In this document: positions 1 to 17,184 of the stretch, piece by piece
Numbering within the stretch: the stretch's first letter is position 1
Layout of the letters: each line of letters opens with the position of its first letter
Assembly: GCA_964020975.1 (NCBI GenBank)
Contig: OZ026615.1
Coordinates: 35,935,355 to 35,999,354, forward strand
DNA length: 64,000 nt
Source: Hermodice carunculata
Lineage: Eukaryota > Annelida > Polychaeta > Eunicida > Amphinomidae
Reading direction: 5' to 3'
The notes under the pieces: model-generated
What the model was told of the DNA's origin: nothing
The model's input: only the letters and a program-made list of their open reading frames with translations
Databases searched by the model: none
Position numbers and translations under genes: made by a program

Positions 1-1660
1 TATATTAGTCACAATGCAAGGATTTCGCAATTATTTGGTTCTCCATTATGAAAACGATGTATCTGTGATAAGGAGTCGAAACACGATACCATGCAGCTGT
101 GAATATTCAGACACCTGTTTCATCCGACCATCTAAATTAGAGGACAAGCAAAACCACAATCATAAATAAATACTTTGACCCCACGAATCTTAAAACGATT
201 CTTGGCAGAGGATACGACCTTTAACGTCGACAACTGACACTATGTCAGTGTATATGCATTGTAAATGAAGTGCATTGGTGCCACCATGGCTTGATATATG
301 GAGGGCAACTTCAAGTTTCAAGCTGAACTTTGATACTTGCGATGCCATCGTTACCAATTTATGTTCTTTGTGTGTCTTTTGATCACGGTTTATATCCATT
401 GATTGATCGATATTTGCTCTTTCAGTTAATCAGTCTTTTATGTTTTTCGCTCATTCAGTTTATAAAATTTAGTTGCATTCATACGGTCTTACGTGATGAA
501 AGGTGACAGAATGCTGCGCAACAAGTTAGTGCTACTCATAAGATACTAGTGACGTCATTGCACCCTATCACATAGAAATATTCACACACTGAAACATAAT
601 TTCCGCGCAAAAATGACATGACAAGGTCCAAAGATTTTAAGTTTTCGAGATTTTCAACTTTGAAGATTTTGTCTCTCTTTCTCTTTCAAAAATATTGTCA
701 TCTCTTAACGTGAAATATGCCAATTCTCTTTTTCAAAATCGGATTCCACTACAACTAACTTTGACAGCTGTTTTGTAAGTGACCTTTCGTGTTTTTTTAA
801 AACATATCTGCAGGTTTACTTGATAGCATAAAATCAGGCCTTTTTTTAAATTCAACATGTTTGTATAAACATGAATACAATCATATTTACTTTCAGAATG
901 ATATTTTCATGACATTCATTGATATTTCAAAACCTAAAAATTCAGATGGGTAACAGGCTCCCAATAACACTTTTGGTGCACAGATCTGTTGTATCCAAAC
1001 ACATTTTCCAGTACATACACCCATCAGAGCAACTGACATACGTTTCTGGGGGTAGGGGGAAGCATGGTGTACATGGGTACAAAACATAGATACCTGCACC
1101 AAGTTACAAGCCATCCTACGGTACAATATAATTCGTGTCGATCAAACAAGTGAGACATTATATTATGATATTACTACAAGCTATGATGGTGTTCCAATAA
1201 GGGGGGCGGGGGTGTCAATGAAGAATCTGTTTCACTTCAACACAGTGATTCAGAATATTAAAGCTTAATAGGCCAATGAATGCATCTGGTGGGGAAAATG
1301 TTGCCTTCTCAGCAGACCAAGTTCTGTTAACTCGACTACACTCGGATTGGAGGTCAGTCTATGCAGCAAGCAAAGGAAAATGAGCCGCGTCATTGGATTT
1401 GCGAATTGATTGGACAGAACTGCGTTGTTCTTCTTAACTTCCGCTAAGCAAAAAATAATGAAAATTTTCGTTTCTATTCACTCATGCAGATCATCACTGA
1501 CAAACGCCATGCAGCTCGTAAGTTAAGCTCTAACCCTGGGCATGATAACTAGGGATATTCTATGTCCCTGCTCGATCAGACCAATGTTAAACTTAAGATT
1601 AAAACCCTGTTGATAAATAGAGTTGTTGAGCTCAATAATGCTGATTACCTATTAATGAAG
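1..1660. other. Unique AT-rich DNA, nothing recognised
   Basis: No coding frame with domain or splice support, no repeat family of this window. Short open frames at 893-1126 and elsewhere look random. Confidence 0.6.
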
Positions 1661-1665
1661 GGCTG

Positions 1666-1698
1666 TTATTATTATTATTATCATCATCATCATCATCA

Positions 1699-1760
<62 letters not shown>
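1666..1760 (+). repeat. TTA/TCA trinucleotide microsatellite
   Basis: TTA repeats with a central TCA block at 1681-1701. Open frames across it are artefacts of the repeat. Confidence 0.95.
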
Positions 1761-1762
1761 TT

Positions 1763-1789
1763 GGGGGTGGGTGGGTGGGTGGGTGGGGG
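1763..1789 (+). repeat. G-quadruplex-forming run
   Basis: Six G tracts of 3-5 bases separated by single T residues (27 nt). Single-nucleotide loops give the most stable type of G-quadruplex motif. It directly follows the TTA microsatellite. Confidence 0.9.
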
Positions 1790-2097
1790 ATGTTCTAGTG
1801 TATGTGACAGTGCACATAAAACACCCTTTGTTACGTTTCGAGAAAACCAGGCCAGCCTGTGTATGTGGCGACTTTCTGCCTCGCGATGAGTGTGTGTGTG
1901 AATGTGGAGTGCTGAAGCCGGAGGCGCTGGGTCTCACAGCCACGAAGCGCACTCTGATGAACCACCATAAGACAGCCAATAATGCGATCAAAGAAAAAAA
2001 AGAAATCTAATTATTCTTAACGTTGCCCTGATTTTTTTTTTTTTTTTTGTATTGTCGAGCAAAACCTGCTCCAGCTTCCTCGCAGTATGGCATGACA

Positions 2098-2100
<3 letters not shown>

Positions 2101-2148
<48 letters not shown>
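2101..2148 (+). repeat. AT dinucleotide microsatellite
   Basis: Pure AT repeat of 48 bp. A 17-T run precedes it at 2032-2048. Confidence 0.95.
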
Positions 2149-2149
<1 letters not shown>

Positions 2150-2152
<3 letters not shown>

Positions 2153-3318
2153 CATTTGTAGCAGATTGAAATGTCTTTTATTTGTGATGTTTAATTGCAA
2201 TATTCAATTAATTCATGTTACATAAAGCGGGAAAAAGGTATATTTTGGAATAAGGGAAAGTTTGTGGACGACCGTCTTTCAGGTCAAGAGTTAAAGATCT
2301 GGGACTGAAATCAACCTAACTAACAAACTGACAAGCTACTAACGTCTTGTCGTGTCTCAGTGAGTCACAATCTTGCAAGCGGGCAGCACAACCGGACAAT
2401 GGAATCTCCATCTTTTTAAAGTTCTATCACCACTGTCTGAAGCTGATCTCAATGATATGTAAAAGTTCAAATGCAACAGGAACTTGCAGCTGGAGTATTG
2501 GTATAAGGTCCGTCAAAACAAAGATCAAACGCGATCTATAAATACAAGCGTTCCACTCAGAGAGTGAAAAAAAAGACTTCTTTTTACACACAGAGGATAT
2601 TTCTATATTTAATTTCAGTCAGCAACAGGTTAGATGATCATCGATAAGGGTGACTCATGTCTGAAACAACGAATAAAAAACAAACACAATTGGCTTAATA
2701 ACTTGGCACTCAGTTGATCACGACCTAAACTGACCTTTATGCATCTCATATCACATAAGGTCAGGAACTTTGACCCTGTCGTTCGTGTTGGGGACGCGCG
2801 ATTCTTTCTAAAAGATTATACATTTATATTAATGCCTATTTTTAAAAGCTTCACTCTAATGCACGCAAGACCTAATTGACAAAAAAATCGATTATCCCAG
2901 TGTATGGAGGATATATATACATGACGGGGGGGGGGCAATGGCTACTTCGCGGTAAGTCTGTGAAAGAGCCAGCAAGGCTTTGCTCTCCAGTCTTCAGATC
3001 ATAAAAGCGTGTCACTTTGAACACCCATGCTGGTTTCAATATTGTCACCAGGACACAACTTGTGTCCATGTACTTTCGTGAAAATTAGTTGAGCAAGTCC
3101 TTTCAACGAACAACGAATGTTCCATCTGGAGTTCTGATTCAAGTGCACACACCATCACAGTGTTGTTATCACTTTGTGTTTTGGTTTACATACGTCATTA
3201 AATTTGACTTTTGGAGAAAAAAATGCTCCTTATTCATTTCCATCCCCGTTGCTCTGGCAGTTTGGGGGTGGCGGGCTAAGCTGGAAAAAATGCTGCTCTG
3301 TAGTGTTGCTCCTTCAAT

Positions 3319-3391
<73 letters not shown>

Positions 3392-3410
3392 GACAGAGAG
3401 AGAGAGAGAG

Positions 3411-3485
<75 letters not shown>

Positions 3486-4619
3486 AGGCCGACTCTGCAG
3501 GTAGGAGAGTAGAAGCACTCGTACAGAAGGACTACAGACAGACAAGTATAAATATTAGCAAGGATGCGTTTAATCTTCACGTGGCTTAATTGCTACATGT
3601 ACAGCAACACCTAACATTACTGTAAGGCATGTTCGCCTCTCAGAAGTATTTTCCTCCATTTCCGGAAGGTGATAGGATGTAAAATAATTATACTGATTGG
3701 AAAGTAAGTCTGCCGTTTATATGAATGTGTTCAGCAAATACGCAATATTAAATGGTTGTAAATAAAGTAAAAGAACAATTTTGCGAAATCAGTTTGCTTG
3801 TGAAGAAGCATTTTGATGAATAGTTTGAACAAAATTGTAAAATTTCTGTGATTGAAATGTATTTTGTTTCAGAAAAAGTGGTACAATATTTTTATATGAC
3901 AACAAACGGTCAACAGAGTTTACGCAAAAGCCGTGAAATATTGGCAGTGTTGTCATCAGAATATGAATTGAAACAAGGTATGCATGATGGACTACCGATC
4001 ATATGCCTTTTTATCTTAAACATCTTGTTATGTTTCGCCCATCAATGGTTAGTGTCATCACTGAATATTTAACTCGGGATATTAGGCTTTGGAAAAATAT
4101 ACTAATAGAAATTATAAACGTTTTGTTGCTTCTTGCTGGCACATAATAGACAAACCACACACAACCGTATCAAAACCCTGGACTATTTGATATTTTAAGT
4201 TTTGAAAATATACGAATTCAATGTGCATGTTGCTAACTGTCATAATATACACATTTTTATGCTTAGGCATTGAAGAGCCCATTGCAGCTAGCCAATTTGT
4301 AGTCTTGCCATGCACTTACCAAAAACGACACAGTATCGACACGTGCATGACTCGAAAAGTGACACACTCACTTCCAATAGCTCACTATACTGATGCATAG
4401 AATGTAAACTATGTTTGAAAGTAAGTGACGTGAATCAATGGAGTTTCTCTCATAATGCACGGTGTGCTTTCTATATTTCCACAGCACGACACACATAAAC
4501 GGATCATTATTTTTTCACTAGTGTCCAGGTGTTTTTATGTGACCACTTTCCATGCAGGTATAATATACCCTGACAAACTGACAAGTGACATCGTTTCAAA
4601 AGGAAATGAAATCAACATA
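2150..4619. other. Unique spacer
   Basis: Apart from the polypurine tract at 3321-3487 I see no gene or element. Confidence 0.55.
3321..3487 (+). repeat. AG then AAAG polypurine tract
   Basis: About 90 bp of AG (with two C interruptions) run directly into about 76 bp of AAAG: 167 bp almost purely purine on one strand. Confidence 0.95.
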
Positions 4620-4796
4620 CAGTGGTCCCCCTCTTATAAGGCCCCTCTCACCACAGGCCACCCCTCTTGAAAGGCCAGCATTCTTGTGCAGAAAGTATGG
4701 TATTTCCATCATATACTCCCCCTCAAGAGAGGCCAACCCTCTCATAAGTCCACTTTTTGGCTGCATTTGGGGTGGCCTCATAAGAGAGGACCATTG
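4620..4796. mobile_element. 177-bp MITE with about 24-bp terminal inverted repeats
   Basis: The left end reads CAGTGGTCCCCCTCTTATAA and then GGCC; the right end, reversed, reads CAATGGTCCTCTCTTATGAG and then GGCC. These match at about 20 of 24 positions. Internal sequence repeats CCCTC and GGCC motifs with no coding capacity. The CAGTG-type end is compatible with a hAT-like origin, but I see no clear 8-bp target duplication, so the superfamily is undecided. Confidence 0.65.
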
Positions 4797-5781
4797 TTTT
4801 GATTACAGACAAATGTTTAATGACTTAAAATAATATTCCATGTAATTTTAAGGCAGTCCAAATACATTGATAAGGCATTCATGAGAGACTGAATAACACA
4901 GAAATATAAAGTAGAAACTTGCCCACGGATCCTGGAAGGCGTTTTCTTCAAAGTTTTAAACAAGCGAAAAATTGTGGGATGCTGAGAACAAGTTTGGGCC
5001 TGCACAGCGGAAGAGGGTGTTAAAGATGTCATAGGGGTCACATGGTTACGTTACAAGCCATGAAAGTCAGTGCCACAATTATGTTAAAACATCATGGAAA
5101 ACACATCTAGTGATATAAATCAACTTTAAAAACGATGTGTTACAGACACATGGCACGTGGTGCACGCTAAAATATTTTCCCCAAAGCAGTGCTAAAGTGA
5201 TCAAAGTTCACGTCAAAATTAAATGTGTGATGTGCTTTTATCGTGTTTATATGTTTAAACAAAATACTGCAGATTAAACCTCAGCATAAAATGCAACACA
5301 GAACAATCTTTTGTGTTATATTCTCGTCTTGACAAAGGAGGGGGGAGTAACTATCTTGCCCACTAAATTTGTATATATACATATACACGGCGCTTGATGT
5401 AACTGCAAGAGATATTGCATGTATTTCTGATAATGATATGCGCATAATATATCTTTTCGTTCGTGAAAAAATTAGAGTAAGCTATTTTTGTTCACGTAAG
5501 TTTTTGTTTCGTGCATAAATGTAATTAGTAACTTCAATATGCCAGTGTGAGCAGATACAAAGCGAAGGACCATCAATTTTCGCCTCCTGTTTCCATCATG
5601 ACATGCTGACGTTGGACCGACGTTCCTAACCACAGTTAACCAACATGCTGCCGGGCCCACGTGTTTTGGTGCTGAAACTCGAATTTTATCAACAAAACCG
5701 AGTCGTAGAATTACCAGAAAATCATCTGCGCTGCACACTGTCGCATCTCAATTATTTGCAATGAAGAATAATTGAACTTAC

Positions 5782-5992
5782 TTTGAATACCCGCGGCAAA
5801 CTGAAACTTTTCTACGAGACAGATCGTGCCCGAACTTGTTTCCACCATGGAATGTCTATCAATAATATGAGGAGCATGAGTTGCAAAACCACGTGGAAGG
5901 GGATTCCCCATCAAATCATACATGATTTTTTTCCGTTGGGCTAACCTCATTCCTGTACGGCTGAGGGAAACCTTTATTTCCGAGATTTTCAT
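5782..5992 (-). CDS. Possible first or internal exon, product not recognised
   Basis: Seen: on the minus strand an open frame starts at an ATG (5992-5990) and runs 70 codons to a consensus donor, CAAA|GTAAGT (GTAAGT at 5781-5776), ending in phase 1. The protein is of mixed composition, unlike the AT-driven frames around it, with the stretch LAQRKKIMYDLMGNPLPRGF followed by a Thr/Ser/Glu-containing region ending VEKFQFAAGIQ. An alternative 5' boundary is the acceptor TTTCCCTCAG near 5959, which would make this an internal exon in the same frame. I do not recognise the family and found no partner exon: the next 300 bp on the minus strand hold no convincing continuation. It could be a chance frame. 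Confidence 0.3.
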
Positions 5993-11279
<5,287 letters not shown>

Positions 11280-11540
11280 CACCGATTTCAGCGCTTATCC
11301 CCTTGAAAATAGACTCAACCTTATTTCAAAAAAGGACAGGGGTTAAAATAATCATTTTGGAGTGAAGTGCTATTAACTAAACTGTACTTGGAAAAAGTTA
11401 TTATCAACTTAGTACCGGTTTCAGCGCTTAACCCCTTGCAAATACAACTGTAAACTTTACCTTATTTAAAAAAAGACAGGGGGCTAAATAATCATTTTGG
11501 GGTGAAGTGTTATTAACAGTGGTGTATTTGGAAAAAAGGT
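11280..11540 (+). repeat. Two-copy tandem duplication, period about 132 bp
   Basis: Both copies contain TTTCAGCGCTTA.CCCCTTG, an A-rich tract, GACAGGGG, ATAATCATTTTGG.GTGAAGT, TATTAAC and TTGGAAAAA.GTTATTATCAA. Divergence is moderate, so it is not recent. Non-coding. Confidence 0.7.
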
Positions 11541-11640
11541 TATTATCAAATAAACGTTATCATTATTACGTTTTATCCTGGACATAGACTGATTACCTTT
11601 TTGGACAGCGGAGCTCAATGATAAAGTGACATGTAAGGAT

Positions 11641-11675
11641 ACATACATACATACATACATACATACATACATACA

Positions 11676-11704
<29 letters not shown>
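11641..11704 (+). repeat. ACAT tetranucleotide microsatellite
   Basis: Sixteen perfect ACAT units. Confidence 0.95.
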
Positions 11705-11706
<2 letters not shown>

Positions 11707-11851
11707 GGGTCAGTTTCCTGTTGTACAGAAGTTGATCATAAAAGTAAATTCGGTTTCAATCAGCGCACGACAAAACATAAAAATGTGGATTGCCATGCAA
11801 TGTTCCTAGATATGCGGGGTTTTATACCCAACCGCTGGAACAAACAACCAC

Positions 11852-11878
11852 AAAGAAAGAAAGAAAGAAAGAAAGAAA

Positions 11879-11930
<52 letters not shown>
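11852..11930 (+). repeat. GAAA microsatellite
   Basis: About 79 bp of AAAG units with a single GGAA interruption. Confidence 0.95.
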
Positions 11931-11931
<1 letters not shown>

Positions 11932-12665
11932 CTGTGCTTTTTTAAGCTGCCAAAATAGTGGGATTGGTGCCAAAAGAGAGTGAGTGTCCCAGTTTATCCC
12001 TGAATAGAATATTTATTATCGGGCAACCATGCACACATATCGAGTTGCGCAATGTTATATGTTTGATTAATCGAATAAACATATATCCTAAATCCCCAGT
12101 CCCGCAAACGCCTGTTTGTTTTAAAAAAATACAGATATGGGGTTTTCTGCGCACTACCTGAAACAGTTTGGTTTTAACACGTAACTTCTGTAATAGGAGA
12201 CATTCATATTTAACTGCAATCCTGCTCACTTCCTGTGTTGCCAGGGCAACAGACTGATGCATCCACCATGGTCAGGGCAGATTTATATTATATACTACAT
12301 AAACATCCATAAATAACACCTTTTCAAGCACAAGAGAGCTCATTTCTAATCAATTTAGGCATCCTCTATGTTTCAAACATATGTTAAAACATTTTCTTAA
12401 GATTACTATGTGTTCTTTTTGTTATTTTATTGAGAAAGTACTTTTTGCCATGCTAAATATTTGGATCTACCCTGATGCAGGTGGGTCCCTCTTTTGCTCA
12501 ATAGCTGTTAGAGTAGGACCGCATCTGAATATGAATACATCCTGTTGGACTGCGCTGGCGTTTGACTCACTTCACCTGACAACTGTCAACGTCAAGTTTT
12601 GCCAAGTTCTGGATACGCTTAAGAAGTCCAAAAGCTAATGTGTTTATATTTCAATCCGCTGCCAT

Positions 12666-12682
12666 GGGGGGGGGGGGGGGGG
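12666..12682 (+). repeat. 17-base G homopolymer
   Basis: One of about a dozen G or C homopolymers of 12 or more in the window (others start at 10398, 11103, 22503, 24582, 26207, 27722, 42143, 42234, 43354, 60367 and 60627). Confidence 0.9.
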
Positions 12683-13061
12683 AATCGAAAGTTTTGGTGG
12701 TAAATTTGTGGCAAGTACATGTTTTTTTTTCTTTTCGTAAATTGGAGGCTTGATTTTTTTTTTTTTTTGATTGAAGTGCAATTAACATTTCCAAAGACTT
12801 TTTTTTGGTCGCAACCTCCCTCCCGCCCTCCCCCAAAGAAAAACCCCGCCCAATGGTATACAAGGATGCAAAGTGAACTGACATCGCAACCGACGCACGC
12901 CTACTTCACGTATCAATATATAATATCTGGTTCAAGAAAGGCAACACCGACAGAACCTGTATCCCTATTGCCTTCCTTGGTATGATTTGAATAGTACATT
13001 CAACAAGCTATAACAAGGTATTTAGCAGATGACAATTTTTTGAGTGCTTCGTTTTCGCAAG

Positions 13062-13141
13062 GTATTTAATTTCGCGTCTATAACGCACTCGCGAAATTCG
13101 CGAAAAATTAAAACCTCGCAAAATTAAATACGTTTACAGTA
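13062..13141 (+). mobile_element. Partial MITE of the same CGCGAAA / TTTACAGTA family
   Basis: Only the right part is present: CGCGAAATTCGCGAAAAATT and then AAAACCTCGC, ending CGTTTACAGTA at 13141. The left part can fold back on it (TTTAATTTCGCG against CGCGAAAAATTAAA). No left terminus is visible. Confidence 0.45.
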
Positions 13142-13230
13142 TTTATTTATTCATTTGTTTATACATCTGTCTAGTTTTATCGGTCCACTCACGGAGGAGA
13201 CATTGTGGTTCAGTTATCCGTCCGTCCACC

Positions 13231-13468
13231 ATTTGGTGTGTTACCATGATATCTCAAAACTTACTGCCACCTGAAACTCAAATTTACTTCACTTGTACCT
13301 AAATACCATTTCCTTCATTCTTATTTTTTTGTTTGTTACCCATAAGGGGCATGTCATGCTTGAGTTGTCCTTCGGCCCGTCTGTTCACCATTTGATTGTG
13401 AACACGGTATTTAAAGACTTACTAGCCACCTGAAACTCAAATTTGCTTCATTTGTACCTTGATACCAC
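13231..13468 (+). repeat. Two-copy diverged tandem repeat, period about 157 bp
   Basis: Copies at 13231-13312 and 13388-13468 share CCATTTG, CTTACT and GCCACCTGAAACTCAAATTT followed by CTTCA.TTGTACCT. Flanked by GTCCGTCC-like sequence and, downstream, CAAGGTCACAGGAGCCACGT. Non-coding. Confidence 0.6.
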
Positions 13469-13989
13469 GTCTTCACTAGATTATATTTTTGTGACCTTAA
13501 CCTCACTTCCAAGGTCACAGGAGCCACGTGTTTAAGGTGACTCCATTAGTCAACGCTTTTAAAAAGTACCTCTAGTTTTGGAACCTTTTCAGTGTGTGCT
13601 TGTGTGTGAGTGTCTTGGAAGGTAACGGAAGGTCACTTCCTGCATCAAATAACATGTGACCTAAATCTGCCCATTAGCAGCTGTGCCCAGTTTATCAATC
13701 TTGAGCTTGATAAATACAAGACTACAGGTACACATAAAGTCGCATCTCGTATGCAAGTTCGCTTTGAACCCTTACATTGCACAATAATAATTTACGTCTA
13801 GTCTGCTGAGCAGCCCAATATCTTTTGCTTCTTTGTCTTGAAAGAAAACATGGAACTTTGCATTTTGCAGTCATTATATAGGTCTATTGGCGGATATGAT
13901 ATATGGGAACAAATATGTATAACGATACAAACATCACTCATTTGTTTTCGTTTCTTTTTTATTATTTCATTTCATTTTGTTTCTTGTTG

Positions 13990-14120
13990 TTTATTTTTGT
14001 GTATGTGTGTTGTCTTTCTGTTTTGTTGGTTTTTTTTTTTTTTTGGTTTTTGGATTTTTTTTATTAATTTTTGTTTGTTTTTTTTGTTTTTTTTTTTGGT
14101 GTGTGTGTGTGTGTGTCTGT

Positions 14121-14152
<32 letters not shown>

Positions 14153-14175
14153 CTGTGTGTGTGTGTGTGTGTGTG
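13990..14175 (+). repeat. T-rich stretch then GT microsatellite
   Basis: T/G-rich low-complexity DNA to about 14098, then GT repeats with a few CT interruptions to 14175. Confidence 0.9.
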
Positions 14176-14348
14176 TTCTCGTCCCGGGAAGCTCCCTGAC
14201 GCCGTGTGGAGTCCGATTCTCTACAGGATCGATCGGAATGTCGTGTTCCCTAACATCTGCTGAACTTTGGTTTTCCTACGGGAACAGCGGTTTTACAGGA
14301 CTGGCTGCCTGCTGGAACCTGAGAGGACACTTTTTGACTGAACAGTTG

Positions 14349-14413
14349 TATTATTATTATCATCATCATCATCATCATCGTCATCATCTTCATCGTTGTT
14401 GTTGTTGTTGTTG
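14349..14413 (+). repeat. TTA/TCA/TTG compound trinucleotide repeat
   Basis: TTA, then TCA with interruptions, then TTG units. Confidence 0.9.
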
Positions 14414-14739
14414 ATTACAAATAGGCTGCATTAGCTTGGCTATATTCTTTTCCGCAACTTGCGTTAGTCCAACATTGTCGCTTTGCAGGCAAGTTTCTTT
14501 TGAAAGCCACGAAAGTTACACTATAAATTCCCAGCAAAGAATGATATATGATGGCAACCCTTTATCAAATATCTACATGTATCAAACGTTACGGTTGTTT
14601 CAATACCAGAAGTAACAGGTTTTTCCTTCGTTCGTTCATTCAGTCATTCATTAATTCATTCATTCCTCTGTCCATTTAGTTTTTTCAGGGCTGCATCAAT
14701 CCCTGACGTACTCAGGAGTCTGCTGTGGAGGTACATGTG

Positions 14740-14742
<3 letters not shown>

Positions 14743-14784
<42 letters not shown>
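14743..14784 (+). repeat. AT microsatellite at the LINE truncation point
   Basis: Pure AT repeat ending one base before the LINE open frame begins. Confidence 0.95.
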
Positions 14785-14785
<1 letters not shown>

Positions 14786-14786
<1 letters not shown>

Positions 14787-16347
14787 AAGCAGACAATCCA
14801 ATAACAGTAGCCAACGACCTTAACATAGATTTACGTCACTTTGAAAACTGGGCAGATCAATGGCTGGTCAAATTTAACCCCACTAAGACAAAAAGTATGC
14901 TAATCTCAATGAAGCTTATTTCTAGAAATCACCCCAAACCTACTTTTTACAATCAGGATTTAGACTCTGTATCTGAACGTAAACTTTTCGGGGTAACACT
15001 TAGCAGTGACATGACTTGGAGTCGCCACATTTCAAATGTTGTGGAAAAGAGCACGGGGTTGATGAACATCATATACGGTTACGGTATAGAGTCAACAGAG
15101 ACACACTTGAAACAATAACATCATTCATCAGGCCAATGCTCTAGTATAGAGACATCGTGTAGTCAAATTGTAATGCTCTTGAGGAATCACTGTTAGAAGG
15201 AGTCCAGTTGGTTGCAGCCAGCACATACTGTAAATGACTTTATTTTCGCGGGTTTAAATTTTCATGGTTTTTGTATTTTTGACATATCGCTGTAGTTTTA
15301 ATTTCATTATTTTGGACATAATTCTTATTCAGACCAAGTTTTAAAAAATCCCGGTATTGTGCCATTAGCGAAATTAGCAAAAATAATAATACAGTGATAT
15401 TAAAGCAATTTACTGTAGTTAGTAGAGCAATGACCAAAAACATCACATGAAAAATTGCGTTCAGAAATTGGTTGGGAAAGATTAACGGTTAGAGGCGACA
15501 AAGGGGAGTTAATTTTGCTGTATAAAATTGTAAATAATGATGCTCCAAGTTATCTTGTAGAAACACTTCGCTCATCTTCAGGCAGGAGAACCTCATACAG
15601 TTTTTGTCATGACAGAAATGTCCCCCACCTCGTTATCAAAGCAGCAAATAATTGTTAAATTTATTTTTTTACGCGACGGTGCGATTGTGGAACCAATTAC
15701 CCATAGGCATAAAAAATTAGAAGATATCTCAACGTTCTGAAACTTTTTGAACAAGCACAATGTATACAAATCACCAGCGAAAAGTGGACTTTATTGCTTT
15801 GGGAAGAGAATAATTTCAATAACCCACGCCAGTGTGCGAATGTGAAACGTCCAGTTGAACTGCTATTTGAATAAAATAGGAATTAAAAATTCTCATGCTT
15901 TGTACTTGTGGTGCACCTGTTGAAGATCTCTTCCAGTATTGCTTTATCTGTGCTACCTATAACAATATTAGAATAGATCCCTTATGAAACAGGGATTCGT
16001 GGAGCACATTTTACCTTGCAGACTGTTCTGCAACGATCAACAGAATGCTCCAAACAAGAAAATGTTGAAATGTGTCAGGCAGTGCACATCTTGATGAAAA
16101 AATCAAGATGCTTCGAACTATTGAAGACTTATCATAATTTCATGTAAAATCAAAGGGCAAGAATCATAGATCCCTTGTCTATCTTGTCGCTTTGCGCGCA
16201 ACCCCTTTTTATGTATGCACACGTCGTTTGTCGACAGAGTTGATTCATGTTAATTGCTATCCTCTCTATCATATCGATGTACAAGAGGGGCTCATACAGG
16301 GGCAACCCTGTTCCTATTATTTAATAAAATACGTTTAAACCAAACCA
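14786..16347 (+). mobile_element. 5'-truncated non-LTR retrotransposon (LINE), 3' half of ORF2
   Basis: Seen: from 14786 the plus strand reads the end of a reverse transcriptase: HFENWADQWLVKFNPTKTKS, then KLFGVTLSSDMTWSRHI and ALEESLLEGVQLVAAS. After a MITE insertion the frame resumes with SHEKLRSEIGWERL and LILLYKIVNNDAPSYLVETL, followed by a decayed tail with a C-x-C-G-like motif near 15905. The 3' end is an AATAAAATACGTTTAAAC tail near 16323. Known: this order (thumb, connection, Cys-rich C-terminus) is typical of RT ORF2 in jockey/CR1-type LINEs. The copy begins just after where the YADD active site would be, exactly at the edge of an AT microsatellite. Several stops are present. The same family occurs on the other strand at 60.5-62.6 kb. 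The clade is not resolved. Confidence 0.85.
15226..15418 (+). mobile_element. MITE of the TACTGTAAA / CGCG family inserted in the LINE
   Basis: About 193 bp that interrupts the LINE coding region between GVQLVAAS and the downstream SHEKLRSE segment. It begins TACTGTAAATGACTTTATTT followed by CGCGGG and ends near AATTTACTGTA, giving degenerate terminal inverted repeats. There is no coding capacity. It resembles the copies at 13062-13141 and 19382-19582. The insertion postdates the LINE. The autonomous partner is not in this window. Confidence 0.6.
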
Positions 16348-17017
16348 AATCATCCAAAAATGTATTTTAGCTCTCTGTTCCGACTGTACAATGTGAAGTC
16401 GTGTACTGCAGAAATATACGACAATATAATACAGTTGTGTGTCAACATATCAATGTTAACCTCTTGAATACTAAAATGAAGGACTAACTCAACCGCTTTT
16501 TTTTCAACTCCTTTTTCCTTTTCCTTTTTTTTTTTTTGTATTGGCACTTTTGTCCTTTATTTGTATTTTGCTTCGCGAGAGGATTCATAGAGGCAAGGCC
16601 TTCTCCCCAATCGCCTTTCGAAAAAAAACAAGAAACAACAACAAAACAAGACTACATGTTTAAACCAAGCGAACCGCTTTGCTCAACGTCTTCTGAAGCT
16701 CAAAGCGCACCGAAGAAAGCGGGTATCTCAACCACTCTATTGTGCTGTGGAAGTATATGCATCCTGGTAGTGAGTGAAAGGTCTTCTAACAAGGAATGTG
16801 AATATGAAATCATTACAGATAAGCTCGACTGTCCATTGTGCCTCAGTGCAGGTCATATGAAAACTGCTTTATCGGTCCTCAGCCGCCGCGGGCACACATA
16901 CAACCACACAAAACCAAAAGCCTAAAAAACTTATGCCCGCAGATTTATTTACTTGTCTCTTTTCTCTTCAATTAACCACGGAGGGAAGTCTACTTCCCTG
17001 CATTACCGCACATACGC
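16348..17017. other. Unique spacer after the LINE
   Basis: An open frame of 129 codons at 16536-16925 contains no domain I recognise and has a low-complexity start; not called. Confidence 0.5.
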
Positions 17018-17102
17018 TGATATATATGTATATGTATGTATATATGCATATATATATATATATATATACATATTTATATGTATATATATATATATGTATG
17101 TA

Positions 17103-17183
<81 letters not shown>
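17018..17183 (+). repeat. TATG/TA then GT compound microsatellite
   Basis: Mixed TATA/TATG units to about 17106, then a pure GT run to 17183. Confidence 0.95.

Positions 17184-17184
<1 letters not shown>

Noticed and set aside
3089-3589. Long open frames on both strands across AG/AAAG, CTTT, GT, TA, ATT and ACAT repeats (also 1562-1991, 11484-11958, 13838-14414, 16933-17304, 17611-18071, 19208-19405, 51364-51552)
   Set aside because: They are open only because the microsatellite lacks stop codons; predicted proteins are repeats of one to four residues.
16536-16925. 129-codon plus-strand frame
   Set aside because: No domain, low-complexity start and no splice signals; likely chance.
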